Of a stretch of 64,000 nt of DNA, positions 36,895-45,783 are shown one piece after another. Source of the DNA: Dysgonamonadaceae bacterium (GTDB lineage Bacteria > Bacteroidota > Bacteroidia > Bacteroidales > Azobacteroidaceae); NCBI GenBank assembly GCA_031289145.1, contig JAITQA010000107.1:1-64000 (forward strand), written 5' to 3'. The notes below the pieces were generated by a model. It did no database searches and was not told where the DNA came from. It was given only the letters and a program-made list of their open reading frames with translations. Every line of letters begins with the position of its first letter. The stretch's first letter is position 1. Made by a program: the position numbers and the translations under genes.

Positions 36895-38583
36895 ATGAAA
36901 AGAAATGGTAAAAGAGCGCTCGGTTTAATAGGTATTTTTCTTTTTTTAGGAACATCCTTATTCGCGAGCAGCAATGAAAAAGGGATTGAGTATTATAGAG
37001 CGGAATTGTATGGAGCCGCTAAGATCTTCTTTTTAGGACAGAAAAATCAGCCTGCCGCAGAACAGGCCGAGAATTATTATTATTTGGGGCAGACCTATTA
37101 TCAACTCAATCAACTTGATTCTGCTTTGTATTTTTATCAAAAAGCAGTTGAGGTTGATCCGCTATATCCTTTCGGATATATTGGAGAAGGTAAATTGGAA
37201 TTGAAAAACGGAAATCTAAAAGTAGCGGATGAGTTGTTTAAAAAGGCCGGTGGACTGACAAAAAAAGATCCTACGGTATATGGGGCTATTGCAGAAGTGT
37301 ATGCCGATCTGGATATAAACGACGGAGTCAAACCGGCTTTGGAGAAAGCCCGTAAGGCCAACAAAAAATATGCGGGCGCTTTCATGGTTGAGGGAGATGT
37401 GTTAATCAAGCAAGGTAAAGTAGGAGAGGCTATCCTTCGTTACGAAAATGCCTTATTATTGGATGCTAAAGATAAATTGGCTTATTTGAAAATAGCGCGT
37501 GTTTATAAAGATGTGAATCCCCCTGAAGCCTTGAATTATCTGGACCGTTTGCTTGCGATTGATGCGGATTATATTCCGGCTTATGCTTTGATAGGAGATA
37601 TCAACAGAGACTTAGGTGATTACCAGAAAGCGCTTGATGCTTACGAAAAGTTTATTTCCATACAGGGCGTTCCTTTGCTACAGCAGGAAAGATATGCCCA
37701 GTTGTTGTATTTCACCAATCAGTTTGATAAATCCTTGGCGCAAATAAAAGTTGTTTTGTCACAAGAACCGGACAATAATATTATGCATCGCTTTGAAGCC
37801 TATAACAGCTATAAATTAGAAAATAATGACTTGGGTATTGAGCAGATGAAATTTTTCTTGCAAAACACTGAAAAAGAGAGACATATCTATTCCGATTATC
37901 TCTATTACGGAAATATGCTGTTGGCAAAAAAATTACCGAAACAAGCTATCGAAAGTTATGAGAAAGCAGCGAAACTTGACAGCTCCAAGCCTGAAATTTA
38001 CAAGGCGCTGGCAGATGCCGCTTCTGCCGCTGCATTGTATCCGGAAGCAATAAAATATTATGAGAAATATATCGAAGATGGTGGGGATGCTGTTGTCGCT
38101 ACAGATTTTTATTATTATGGTAGCGCATGTTACCAACTAGGAAAAGAAATTGCTTTAAGGCCACAAGATACTCCACAAACTCCTGAGGCTTTGGCCCTGG
38201 AAAGTGTAGAATTTAATGCTATTGTGGAGAAAGGGGATAAAGCTTTTTCTGAAGTAATCAACCGAGTTTCAACAAGTCATCTTGGTTATTTAGGGAAGGC
38301 GAATCTCTATGCGCTTGTAGACTTGTATGATCAAACAAGAAGCGGTATAGTGAAGGGTGTTGCCAAACCGTATTACGATACGGCAATTGAATTTATGCAG
38401 AGTAACAATGAAAATGGCGCAAGAAATAAAGATTTGATATCCAGTTATCTTTATTTACTTTCTTATTATTCCAATATTGATAATTCGGATGCGCTTGTTG
38501 AATATTCCAAGAAAATATTGCAATTAGATCCGAACGATGCTAAAGCAAAACAGACCCTTGATATTTTAAAGGTTAAATACTAA
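36895..38583 (+). CDS. TPR-repeat exported protein
   Basis: A 562-residue protein with a signal peptide (about 1-26, ending LFASS) and about ten tetratricopeptide repeats. Examples are NYYYLGQTYYQLNQLDSALYF (about 61-80), AYLKIARVYKDV and ALIGDINRDLGDYQKALDAY. TPRs make helical scaffolds for protein binding. It lies 30 bp after the PstS-like gene and ends in a terminator at 38600-38640. Probably a periplasmic scaffold working with the upstream TonB system; the partner is unknown. Confidence 0.85.
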   Translation: MKRNGKRALGLIGIFLFLGTSLFASSNEKGIEYYRAELYGAAKIFFLGQKNQPAAEQAENYYYLGQTYYQLNQLDSALYFYQKAVEVDPLYPFGYIGEGKLELKNGNLKVADELFKKAGGLTKKDPTVYGAIAEVYADLDINDGVKPALEKARKANKKYAGAFMVEGDVLIKQGKVGEAILRYENALLLDAKDKLAYLKIARVYKDVNPPEALNYLDRLLAIDADYIPAYALIGDINRDLGDYQKALDAYEKFISIQGVPLLQQERYAQLLYFTNQFDKSLAQIKVVLSQEPDNNIMHRFEAYNSYKLENNDLGIEQMKFFLQNTEKERHIYSDYLYYGNMLLAKKLPKQAIESYEKAAKLDSSKPEIYKALADAASAAALYPEAIKYYEKYIEDGGDAVVATDFYYYGSACYQLGKEIALRPQDTPQTPEALALESVEFNAIVEKGDKAFSEVINRVSTSHLGYLGKANLYALVDLYDQTRSGIVKGVAKPYYDTAIEFMQSNNENGARNKDLISSYLYLLSYYSNIDNSDALVEYSKKILQLDPNDAKAKQTLDILKVKY

Positions 38584-38599
38584 ATACTAAATAATTAAG

Positions 38600-38640
38600 A
38601 ATGGAGAATGATGGTTACCTGACTTTCATTCTCCATTTTT
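38600..38640 (+). terminator. Terminator of the TPR gene
   Basis: A perfect 12-bp stem (38600-38611 with 38626-38637) and 14-base loop are followed by a T run. It stands between the TPR gene and the convergent folB gene. Confidence 0.85.
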
Positions 38641-38645
38641 TATGC

Positions 38646-38996
38646 TCAATTCTCCATTATCACAGCGACTTCTTCCACTTCGCCTCCTAAAGGCGGCCGG
38701 GCTTTTGCCAATCGGATTTTTACTCTTTTTAGCTGGGGAAAATTATGCTTGAGTTTGCTGATAATTCTGCCGGCAGCATGTTCCAATAAATTGGAGGGGA
38801 TGGCTATTTCCTCTTTTACCAAATCAAATACAGCAGCATAGTTCAACGTGTCTTCCAATTTATCCGTTTGGATGGCATTGTGCATATCTATGTATAATTT
38901 TAGATCGACGCGGAAAATATTCCCCACTTTTCGCTCTTGTTCCATAACCCCATGAAAGGCGTGAAACACCATGTTTTTTAATTCTATGTACTCCAT
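38646..38996 (-). CDS. folB: Dihydroneopterin aldolase
   Basis: A 116-residue folate enzyme that cleaves 7,8-dihydroneopterin to 6-hydroxymethyl-dihydropterin and glycolaldehyde. The family pattern is complete: YIELKNMVFHAFHGVMEQERKVG with the catalytic Glu near residue 20, LEDTLNYAAVFDLV, LLEHAAGRI and the late VKIRLAKARPP with the conserved Lys. It stands alone among unrelated genes. Its promoter overlaps that of the divergent bactofilin gene. Confidence 0.93.
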   Translation of the reverse strand: MEYIELKNMVFHAFHGVMEQERKVGNIFRVDLKLYIDMHNAIQTDKLEDTLNYAAVFDLVKEEIAIPSNLLEHAAGRIISKLKHNFPQLKRVKIRLAKARPPLGGEVEEVAVIMEN

Positions 38997-39022
38997 AATT
39001 TAAATTTTTTATTAAAAATATA

Positions 39023-39054
39023 CAAAAATAAGATATAGTTTGCTTCTTCCCAAA
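39023..39054 (-). promoter_or_regulatory. folB promoter, overlapping the bactofilin promoter
   Basis: Minus-strand TTTG (39051-39054), 20 bases, then TATTTTTG (39023-39030). It overlaps the plus-strand promoter at 39039-39071, so the two genes may compete for polymerase. Confidence 0.6.
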
Positions 39055-39071
39055 TATATTATCTATATTTG
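39039..39071 (+). promoter_or_regulatory. Bactofilin promoter
   Basis: TTTG (39039-39042), 21 bases, then TATATTTG (39064-39071), 22 bases before the ATG. Confidence 0.65.
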
Positions 39072-39093
39072 CAGTTCAATTGAGTAAATCATT

Positions 39094-39438
39094 ATGAAAA
39101 ACAGAGAAATGAACTCCTCGGGAATTGCACACAATGCATTAGCGACAGGAACTTATGTGAAAGGAAACATCAAAGCGGAAGATGACTTTCGCATTGATGG
39201 AAAATTAGAAGGCGATATCGAGTGTAATGGAAAGGTAATCATCGGGCCACAAGCTGAGATTATTGGCAATATCAAATGCCCGAATATTGACCTGATGGGA
39301 ATTATCAACGGAAATATCACGATTCTTGAAACTGCAAGCCTGAAAGCAACTGTCAGGTTTTCAGGAGAAATTGAAGCAAAATACATCGAAATTGAATCCG
39401 GCGCTGCATTCAATGGAACATGTAAGATGATCAGTTGA
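39094..39438 (+). CDS. Bactofilin family cytoskeletal protein
   Basis: A 114-residue bactofilin. After a short disordered N-terminus the whole chain is a right-handed beta-helix with hydrophobic repeats: YVKGNIKAEDDFRIDGKLEGDI, GKVIIGPQAEIIGNIKC, DLMGIINGNITILETA and so on. Bactofilins self-assemble without nucleotide into filaments that organise cell-wall or envelope proteins. It has its own promoter and is convergent with the GH77 gene, 8 bp away. Confidence 0.92.
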   Translation: MKNREMNSSGIAHNALATGTYVKGNIKAEDDFRIDGKLEGDIECNGKVIIGPQAEIIGNIKCPNIDLMGIINGNITILETASLKATVRFSGEIEAKYIEIESGAAFNGTCKMIS

Positions 39439-39446
39439 AATAGATT

Positions 39447-42134
39447 TTATCTTTCTGTTGCAATAATCAAGCAATTAATTTTTTTATTCAACTCTTGAGC
39501 ATTTACTAAATCTTCAAGGGTAAGGTGCATTCTGTACTTCCAGTAATGTCTGGGATGTGCGGGAATGTTGATTCTTTCTGCATTTTCGTCCACCCTACGG
39601 AGTTGGTTTTCAATAGATAGCCAATCTTGTAGCGGTATCACTGCCAGCATGGAAGGCGCTTTCAAGTGATTCAAAATAATTTGTTCGCAAATGGCAGGCT
39701 CACATTCAACGGGCGCTATTCCGTCTCTTTTCAGCACTTTGTTATAATATTCCTGGGTTTTTTTACCTTGATTTTCTTGCCACCAGATGCGTAGCGTGGG
39801 CATATCGTGCGTAGATGTTGTACATACAGAATGATAGGGCAGGAGTTGCAGATTCGCAAAATCTACATGCGGTTCTTTGGGCATTTGTTCAATCTCTAAA
39901 CTGAAAATCTGCAATTTATGCATCACTTCCGGTACGCAGTGTGGAATCATACCCAGGTCCTCTCCGCAGGCCAGCATATCTGAGCAAGAGATAAGGGGTA
40001 TTAATTTCTTATACGCCTCTTCTTTCCAGAACTCGTTGTGCCGTTGGTAAAAATAATTCCAGTATAAGTAATCGAAGGCATATTTGTCGGAATTGTCTAA
40101 TTCTTGATAGATATATGTGTTTGAGGCGGATATTCTCGGATGAAAGTAGCCCGGTTGTTTTTTGTCTTTGATAAACAACACTTCGTTGCAAACGGCATAA
40201 AGCCCTTCCCTGATGATATGGCTCTTTTCATCGTCTTTCCCGGTAAAGCGCCGTTGGATTTTCCGTTGGGTATTGAATTTTTCTTTGGGTGCAAAATGTC
40301 TTGATGAAGACCGGTCTAAGTAAATTTGCGCTACTTCTTCCGCGTATTCTCCAAACAGTTCAGGCAGAAATTTTTCATTTATATGCGCATTTGTGAAGCG
40401 TTCTAAGGTAAAGTTGAGTCCTGAACTTTCGATTTCATCAACACTCATAGGCAGGGCAGGGCTGAAACAACCCAATAAACCTTGCACCGAATCTTCGGGA
40501 ATTTCCCAGATACGAAAAAATCCGAGGATATGGTCGATACGATAGGCATCGAAGTAGTCCGACATTTTACGAAAGCGTTTTTTCCACCAGTTGAAGTTGT
40601 CTTCTTCCATTCTTTCCCAGTTATAGGTTGGGAATCCCCAATTTTGTCCGGCAAGGGAAAAATCATCGGGAGGCGCTCCTGTTTGGCAATGCGTGTTGAA
40701 GTATTCCGGCTCCGTCCATGCTTCGATACTGGTTTTACTGATGCCAATTGGAATATCGCCTTTCAGTACAATTCCACGGGTGTAAGCATAGTCTTTTGCG
40801 TGTGTAAGTTGTTGATGTAAGTGAAATTGCAGGTAATAATACAAGGCTATTTCCGAATGATGCGGCTTGTCGGGCAAGCAAAAATTTTCTATGGCTTCGC
40901 GGTTGTAGTGGCGGTGTTCCGTCCATGTTTGGAAATCGGAAGTACCGTTGATATCCCTGAGATAGGAATAAGCCGCATAAGGAATCAGCCAGTCTTTGTT
41001 TTCTTCGAAAAAAGCGAGAAATTCCGAAGACTTCAAGGTCTTATTTCCGTCCTGGGCATATATTTCACGGAAAAACAGCCACTTGAACCTGTCTACCTGT
41101 TCGTAATCCACTTCATCCAAGGTATTTAATTCCTGTTGTTTCCGCTTGTAAAATGCCTGTCTTTCCGGATTGTTCAAGGTTCCCATTGCGTTTAAACGCA
41201 GATAAATGGGATGCAAGGCATAAATAGAAACAGCATTATAGGGATAAGAATCCAACCATGTATGGGTTTGCGTCGTATCATTCAGCGGCAGGAGTTGGAG
41301 GATTTTTTGGGATGTCAGTTTCAACCAGTCGATGCAGATTTTCAGATCGGCAAAATCGCCGATGCCAAAGCTCTTTTCCGAACGAAGTGAAAAAATGGGA
41401 ATCACTGTTCCGGCACACTTCCATTCGAATGATTCGCCTCTGAACTGCAGGCCGGAAACAACGAGGATTTCATTTTCTTTTATTTCAGGTCCCGACAGGT
41501 AGCGATTCTCTCCTTTTTCCCATTGAACCAAAGATTTATCTTCATTGTTGATAATGCAGAATTTGTATTCGATGGGGTAGGTGAGGGAACTTGCATCCAA
41601 TAGAACCGACCATTCCGGAAATTTTTCACAACCCATTATCAGGGCTTTGTTTAAATCCCAGTTTCCCAATTCTTCCCGGTTTCCCACAAGCGCTAAACTA
41701 TGATCTCGTTTTATTTCCGAAGTAAGCGCTTTTATACAAAGTTTTTTGCTGGATTTTACCACCCGCTCGAATTTATCGCAAGGATGGGCAAACCAGCTTT
41801 TGATAAAAGCAGAGGAATAGTAAGCCATGTTTTGGGGGCAATTTTGCCAATAATCGACCAAAATATAAGTTTGTTGGGTATCGGAAATGTTCAACTTGTG
41901 ATTTTTCTGCCATTCCTCGAAAATTAAATCATGATTGGTTTTTAGGAGATAACGGTATTCAAATGTGACCGGCTCATTCGGCAATTCAAGGTCTAATTTC
42001 CAGTTTCCATCTCCGGTGTGGAACATCTCTTTTGCAAATGACGTGTTCCAGTCGCCTAATTCGGGCAAAGAACCTATTAAGTATAGCGTTTGTCCCCAAA
42101 CGGTATGGAAATTGATGTTGAAACTGATATGCAT
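39447..42134 (-). CDS. malQ: 4-alpha-glucanotransferase with two CBM20 modules (GH77)
   Basis: An 895-residue amylomaltase/DPE2-like enzyme that transfers alpha-1,4-glucan segments between malto-oligosaccharides. Two starch-binding CBM20 modules occupy about residues 1-105 (GSLPELGDWN) and 130-230 (GNREELGNWDLNKA). The GH77 barrel follows. Expected nucleophile is Asp534 in YRIDHILG, with Glu in CGEDLGMIP and Asp in STHDMPTLRIWW completing the site. This architecture matches plant cytosolic DPE2 and Bacteroidota homologues. There is no signal peptide, so it is cytoplasmic and likely serves glycogen or maltose turnover. Confidence 0.93.
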   Translation of the reverse strand: MHISFNINFHTVWGQTLYLIGSLPELGDWNTSFAKEMFHTGDGNWKLDLELPNEPVTFEYRYLLKTNHDLIFEEWQKNHKLNISDTQQTYILVDYWQNCPQNMAYYSSAFIKSWFAHPCDKFERVVKSSKKLCIKALTSEIKRDHSLALVGNREELGNWDLNKALIMGCEKFPEWSVLLDASSLTYPIEYKFCIINNEDKSLVQWEKGENRYLSGPEIKENEILVVSGLQFRGESFEWKCAGTVIPIFSLRSEKSFGIGDFADLKICIDWLKLTSQKILQLLPLNDTTQTHTWLDSYPYNAVSIYALHPIYLRLNAMGTLNNPERQAFYKRKQQELNTLDEVDYEQVDRFKWLFFREIYAQDGNKTLKSSEFLAFFEENKDWLIPYAAYSYLRDINGTSDFQTWTEHRHYNREAIENFCLPDKPHHSEIALYYYLQFHLHQQLTHAKDYAYTRGIVLKGDIPIGISKTSIEAWTEPEYFNTHCQTGAPPDDFSLAGQNWGFPTYNWERMEEDNFNWWKKRFRKMSDYFDAYRIDHILGFFRIWEIPEDSVQGLLGCFSPALPMSVDEIESSGLNFTLERFTNAHINEKFLPELFGEYAEEVAQIYLDRSSSRHFAPKEKFNTQRKIQRRFTGKDDEKSHIIREGLYAVCNEVLFIKDKKQPGYFHPRISASNTYIYQELDNSDKYAFDYLYWNYFYQRHNEFWKEEAYKKLIPLISCSDMLACGEDLGMIPHCVPEVMHKLQIFSLEIEQMPKEPHVDFANLQLLPYHSVCTTSTHDMPTLRIWWQENQGKKTQEYYNKVLKRDGIAPVECEPAICEQIILNHLKAPSMLAVIPLQDWLSIENQLRRVDENAERINIPAHPRHYWKYRMHLTLEDLVNAQELNKKINCLIIATER

Positions 42135-42161
42135 AATTTGTTTTAAATAGTAAAAAAAAAG

Positions 42162-42207
42162 AAACCCACATTACATTATGCAAGCGTGCATGTTCTGTAT
42201 GTGGGTT
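42162..42207 (-). terminator. Terminator of the M6 metalloprotease gene
   Basis: A 9-bp outer stem (42163-42171 with 42199-42207) and an inner stem of TGCA/TGCA form a hairpin. On the minus strand it is followed by a U-rich tract from the T/A run at 42151-42161. Confidence 0.75.
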
Positions 42208-42216
42208 ATCTTGTTT

Positions 42217-45066
42217 TTATTTAACCACAATCTTCAGGTTTGAGATCTGCTTGTTTTTTGCTATGCGGAGGATATAAATTCCCGGATTCATATCTATTTT
42301 CGTAAGGAACAATCGATTTGAAGCAAACTCACTTCGTATCAACTGCCCGGAAGCCGTATAGAAAGACAAGTCGGCTTTTCCCGGACTATCGCCCAAATCA
42401 ATGGTCAATGTTTCTCCTTTTGCAATTGGATTGGGATAAGTGCTGACTTGATTTTCCGGCAGGAGATTTTCTATCCCGGTTGCAGTAGGTGATTGCGCAC
42501 ATGTTTGTTCATACTCCGCATCGTTATAGTTAATTGCAACACAGTAAAAATGCGAACCCGCAGGTGCATTATTGTCCGCGTAATTTGTACCGGTAACAGT
42601 ATTAATCAGCGTTGCATCTCGGTAGATTTTGTATTTGGAATTAGCATCCATGTCGCCGAAATCCAAATAACCGTTAATATACCAATTAAAATCGCCGCCC
42701 TGTATATTAGCTAACGGTATCCAAGAATTGTTGGCATAGACATAATTTCTTCCTTCAGCGGCAGGTCCGACATCCCCTACGGCTACGTTGTCTGAGGGGC
42801 TTAATTTGTAGCTGACGCCTATCCATAACTCTTTCCCGGGTTCAATTTTCACAGGGGTTGACAATGTAATTTCAGCCAGATCCCGCTTTGAAGCTATTAC
42901 TTGTTGATCTATAATGGGTTGTAATGCATTTGGGAGTGTATTTTTGTTTGTCAGCCAAACTTTTATTGCGTATTGACAACTCAGGTTGTATATGTAAAAC
43001 TGTATTTTTGTCAACCGGCTTCCATACGAATATTGCAAGTCGTTTTCGTTGAATTTTACAGCAGCGATAAAGTTATCGGTCAGCCCATATACAGGATCCG
43101 GTTCTATAACATGCGACTTCCACTCATTTATGAAAGGCTTTTCCCATGAAAGTTCGACATTATTTCCCTGTCCTTTATTTACTTTTAAATTTTTTACCGT
43201 CAGCGGATAATATTCGCTTCCTGTCACCGATGCATCTCTGCATATCGGTATGGATTCCTTTTCATTATAAATAGCTGTAATACAGTATGAATAAGCACCC
43301 GGATTAACATTGTTTTGGGTATAAGTCAGGGTATTTTTGTCAATTATTTTAATCAGCAATTGATTGTTTCTGTAAATATTATATCCGGTAACAGTTTCAT
43401 TGGGTTTAGTCCAGGACAATTGTACTTTTTGTCCGGAAACGCTTGCGGTCATACTGGGAACCGGTACTTCATCCGGCATCATAAACCGAAAAGAAATCAA
43501 GTTGTTTTGTTGGCTGATATTTGTAATCGGTTTTAGTATATGCGTTCCATTCCAGGTAAAAGCTGAGGGTGTAGTGTAGTCGGCAAAAACTGTTTTTCCG
43601 GAAGTGCCGGGGAAAGGGCATCCGGCGGAATTGATATCTCCATACGAATATGGACTCGAATTTGGTATTGCCGTTCCTGAAGAGGCACAGACAGTGTATA
43701 CTTTTTGCGGATGGCCGTTATTGACTATGTTGCCTGTTATATCGGAACCGGTTATGCTTACATGATAAATCAATAAACCCGTGCCGGGAATAAAGCTGTC
43801 AAAACCCACTTTTTGTCGATTCTCAAGGATATAATATTCACCCGGTACGGATGTGTTAATTCGATAAGCGACAGGATTTTGGACAGAATTAGGCATGTTT
43901 GTGATTGCTTGCGCCGTATTTAGCACAATAGGATTTACCCAACCTAATTGTATTTTTTGGTACATATTGATATGGGCAGGAGAAATACCACTGTTGTTCC
44001 ATGTGCCTCCGGCCATGATATCCCAATTTCCGGTACCGAGGTAACTACCGCCGCTACCATCACCATCCGCATCATAAAAGTCAGGCGCTCCGAAAACATG
44101 TCCCAATTCGTGACAAATTACACCGACGCGGGTAATATTCGAACCTGTATTGTTTCTCAATTCAGGAGAGCAAGAATAGGTCTTTAAGGATTTACTTCCA
44201 TATTTTCTGGCCATAAAACTCCATTTATGCGACCATATTGTATTAGCGCTTCCACCGCTCTCTTCTCCATATCCGGCAAAGATAAAATGGAAAGTATCAA
44301 TAAAACCATCGTTGTCGTTATCGTAAATGGCAGGATTGGCCATATTCTTAAAAGTACTGTCGGCAGCTTCGATTGCCAATTCCTGTGGGCGTTTATCATT
44401 CCCGTTATTTGTATTATCGTTTTCGCCATAGTATTCAAAATTTCTGGATACTGTGTAGGGGCCAACCAGTGTAACAATCAATTCTAAATTTCCGTAGGAA
44501 TTTTCGAAATAAAAATCCCTGACGCTTCCTCTTGCCCCGTCGACAGCATAACCTGTCTGGTTCAGTAAATTTTCGAATTCCCCATTGGTCTTTACCAATG
44601 ACAGGTTCGGAAACTGAATCAAGGCGCAAATAGCGTGCGCAACACCTATAGCGGCCCTTGGGCTGGTTTTGGCTTTTTCTTTTTCACTTTCAATTACCTG
44701 CCAGATTCCTTTCAAAGTATTAATCTGAGCAGGACTGTATCGCAGATTTTTAGGGATTGTTTTCAGTTGTTCCGAAGTGTTTGCTGATCGCAAAGTTATT
44801 TCCCCGGCGATCAGGTTGGACGGTATCATATTCTCCTCTTCGTCCAGAATGGCATACACGATATATTTTTCCTTGCTGTATAACAAAGAATATCCGTCTT
44901 CCGATTCCATCCAGTGGACTTTTTCGTCACCCTTCATATACAAAGAGATCTCATCACCATTCGGTTGCTTTAATTTTATCAGACCAGGGTATGCCGGTGC
45001 GGCGTTAATACCTGATGCAAGTACTAAAAACAGGCTTATAAAAAGCGAAATGTAATAATTCTTCAT
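42217..45066 (-). CDS. M6-family metalloprotease with T9SS sorting domain
   Basis: A 949-residue secreted zinc protease. I start at 45066, where MKNYYISLFISLFLVLASGINA gives a clean signal peptide; the longer reading from 45168 runs into the response-regulator gene. The M6 (immune inhibitor A-like) catalytic domain carries HELGH at about residues 317-321 with a downstream acidic Asp-rich metal site (DADGDGSGG). Fibronectin-like domains follow (about 510-590 and 605-840). The last 75 residues, with YPNPIAKGETLTI and a closing basic IVVK strand, form a type A T9SS C-terminal sorting domain, so it is likely exported and attached to the surface. Its own -7 element is TAAATTTG (minus strand, 45090-45097). 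Confidence 0.9.
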   Translation of the reverse strand: MKNYYISLFISLFLVLASGINAAPAYPGLIKLKQPNGDEISLYMKGDEKVHWMESEDGYSLLYSKEKYIVYAILDEEENMIPSNLIAGEITLRSANTSEQLKTIPKNLRYSPAQINTLKGIWQVIESEKEKAKTSPRAAIGVAHAICALIQFPNLSLVKTNGEFENLLNQTGYAVDGARGSVRDFYFENSYGNLELIVTLVGPYTVSRNFEYYGENDNTNNGNDKRPQELAIEAADSTFKNMANPAIYDNDNDGFIDTFHFIFAGYGEESGGSANTIWSHKWSFMARKYGSKSLKTYSCSPELRNNTGSNITRVGVICHELGHVFGAPDFYDADGDGSGGSYLGTGNWDIMAGGTWNNSGISPAHINMYQKIQLGWVNPIVLNTAQAITNMPNSVQNPVAYRINTSVPGEYYILENRQKVGFDSFIPGTGLLIYHVSITGSDITGNIVNNGHPQKVYTVCASSGTAIPNSSPYSYGDINSAGCPFPGTSGKTVFADYTTPSAFTWNGTHILKPITNISQQNNLISFRFMMPDEVPVPSMTASVSGQKVQLSWTKPNETVTGYNIYRNNQLLIKIIDKNTLTYTQNNVNPGAYSYCITAIYNEKESIPICRDASVTGSEYYPLTVKNLKVNKGQGNNVELSWEKPFINEWKSHVIEPDPVYGLTDNFIAAVKFNENDLQYSYGSRLTKIQFYIYNLSCQYAIKVWLTNKNTLPNALQPIIDQQVIASKRDLAEITLSTPVKIEPGKELWIGVSYKLSPSDNVAVGDVGPAAEGRNYVYANNSWIPLANIQGGDFNWYINGYLDFGDMDANSKYKIYRDATLINTVTGTNYADNNAPAGSHFYCVAINYNDAEYEQTCAQSPTATGIENLLPENQVSTYPNPIAKGETLTIDLGDSPGKADLSFYTASGQLIRSEFASNRLFLTKIDMNPGIYILRIAKNKQISNLKIVVK

Positions 45067-45164
45067 GTGTGTATAATTAAATAATAAGACAAATTTACTG
45101 CTTTTTCTTGGAATAACGAAACAAATCAGGAAAAAACTGAATAAAGAGCTTAAATTCAGGCTTC

Positions 45165-45779
45165 TCAAATCAACTTCATCTCATACGCTTTTCCTATCAA
45201 TTCGGCCATATTCTTGGCTTTGAGTTTTAGAAGCAGGTTTTTCCGACAGCTCTTCACTGTTTCTACATCGCGGAAAATAAAATCGGCTGTTTCCTTTGAC
45301 GTATAACCATCTGCCGTGTATTTCAGGATTTCTTTCTCTCGGTCGGTAAGCCAGATTGCTTTTGTGTCTTTTTTTTCTTTCAGCAGGATGTCTATTTCTT
45401 CACACAGGAATTGTTCACCTCTGCTTACTGTTTCAATGCCGATAAATATTTCTTCGGGGTCGGCGTTTTTCAGCACATAACCCAATGCGCCGTTGTGCAA
45501 TGCGTGTTTCGCAATGTTAAATTCCTTGAAACCTGTCAGCATGATGATTTTCAGTTCGGGGTAGGTTTTTGTCATTTCTGCGCAGAAATCTACTCCGTCG
45601 CCGTCGGGCAATTCGATGTCGAGCAACAATATGTCCGGCGTTCCCTTTGCCAATCCTTCGCGGCAGGTTTTCAAATCGTAATACTTGCCTGTAATCCGCG
45701 CAACACTTGATTCATTTATCATCCTGCTCAAACTTTCTACTACCATTTTGTGGTCGTCAGCAATTTGTACATCTATCAT
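45165..45779 (-). CDS. LuxR-type response regulator
   Basis: A 204-residue regulator. The receiver domain (about 1-120) has the acidic pair DD near residue 9 and the phospho-acceptor Asp54 in LLLDIELPDG, plus a Thr/Lys switch region. A LuxR/NarL-type helix-turn-helix fills about 140-200 (LTDREKEILKYTADGYTSKE). It lies 4 bp after the histidine kinase gene, which is its cognate partner. The M6 protease gene follows 98 bp downstream on the same strand and is a candidate target. Confidence 0.94.
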   Translation of the reverse strand: MIDVQIADDHKMVVESLSRMINESSVARITGKYYDLKTCREGLAKGTPDILLLDIELPDGDGVDFCAEMTKTYPELKIIMLTGFKEFNIAKHALHNGALGYVLKNADPEEIFIGIETVSRGEQFLCEEIDILLKEKKDTKAIWLTDREKEILKYTADGYTSKETADFIFRDVETVKSCRKNLLLKLKAKNMAELIGKAYEMKLI

Positions 45780-45783
45780 AGCA

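Noticed and set aside
45067..45168. Longer N-terminus of the M6 protease
   Set aside because: It would overlap the response-regulator gene and place 34 residues before a clean signal peptide; a -7 element lies within it.
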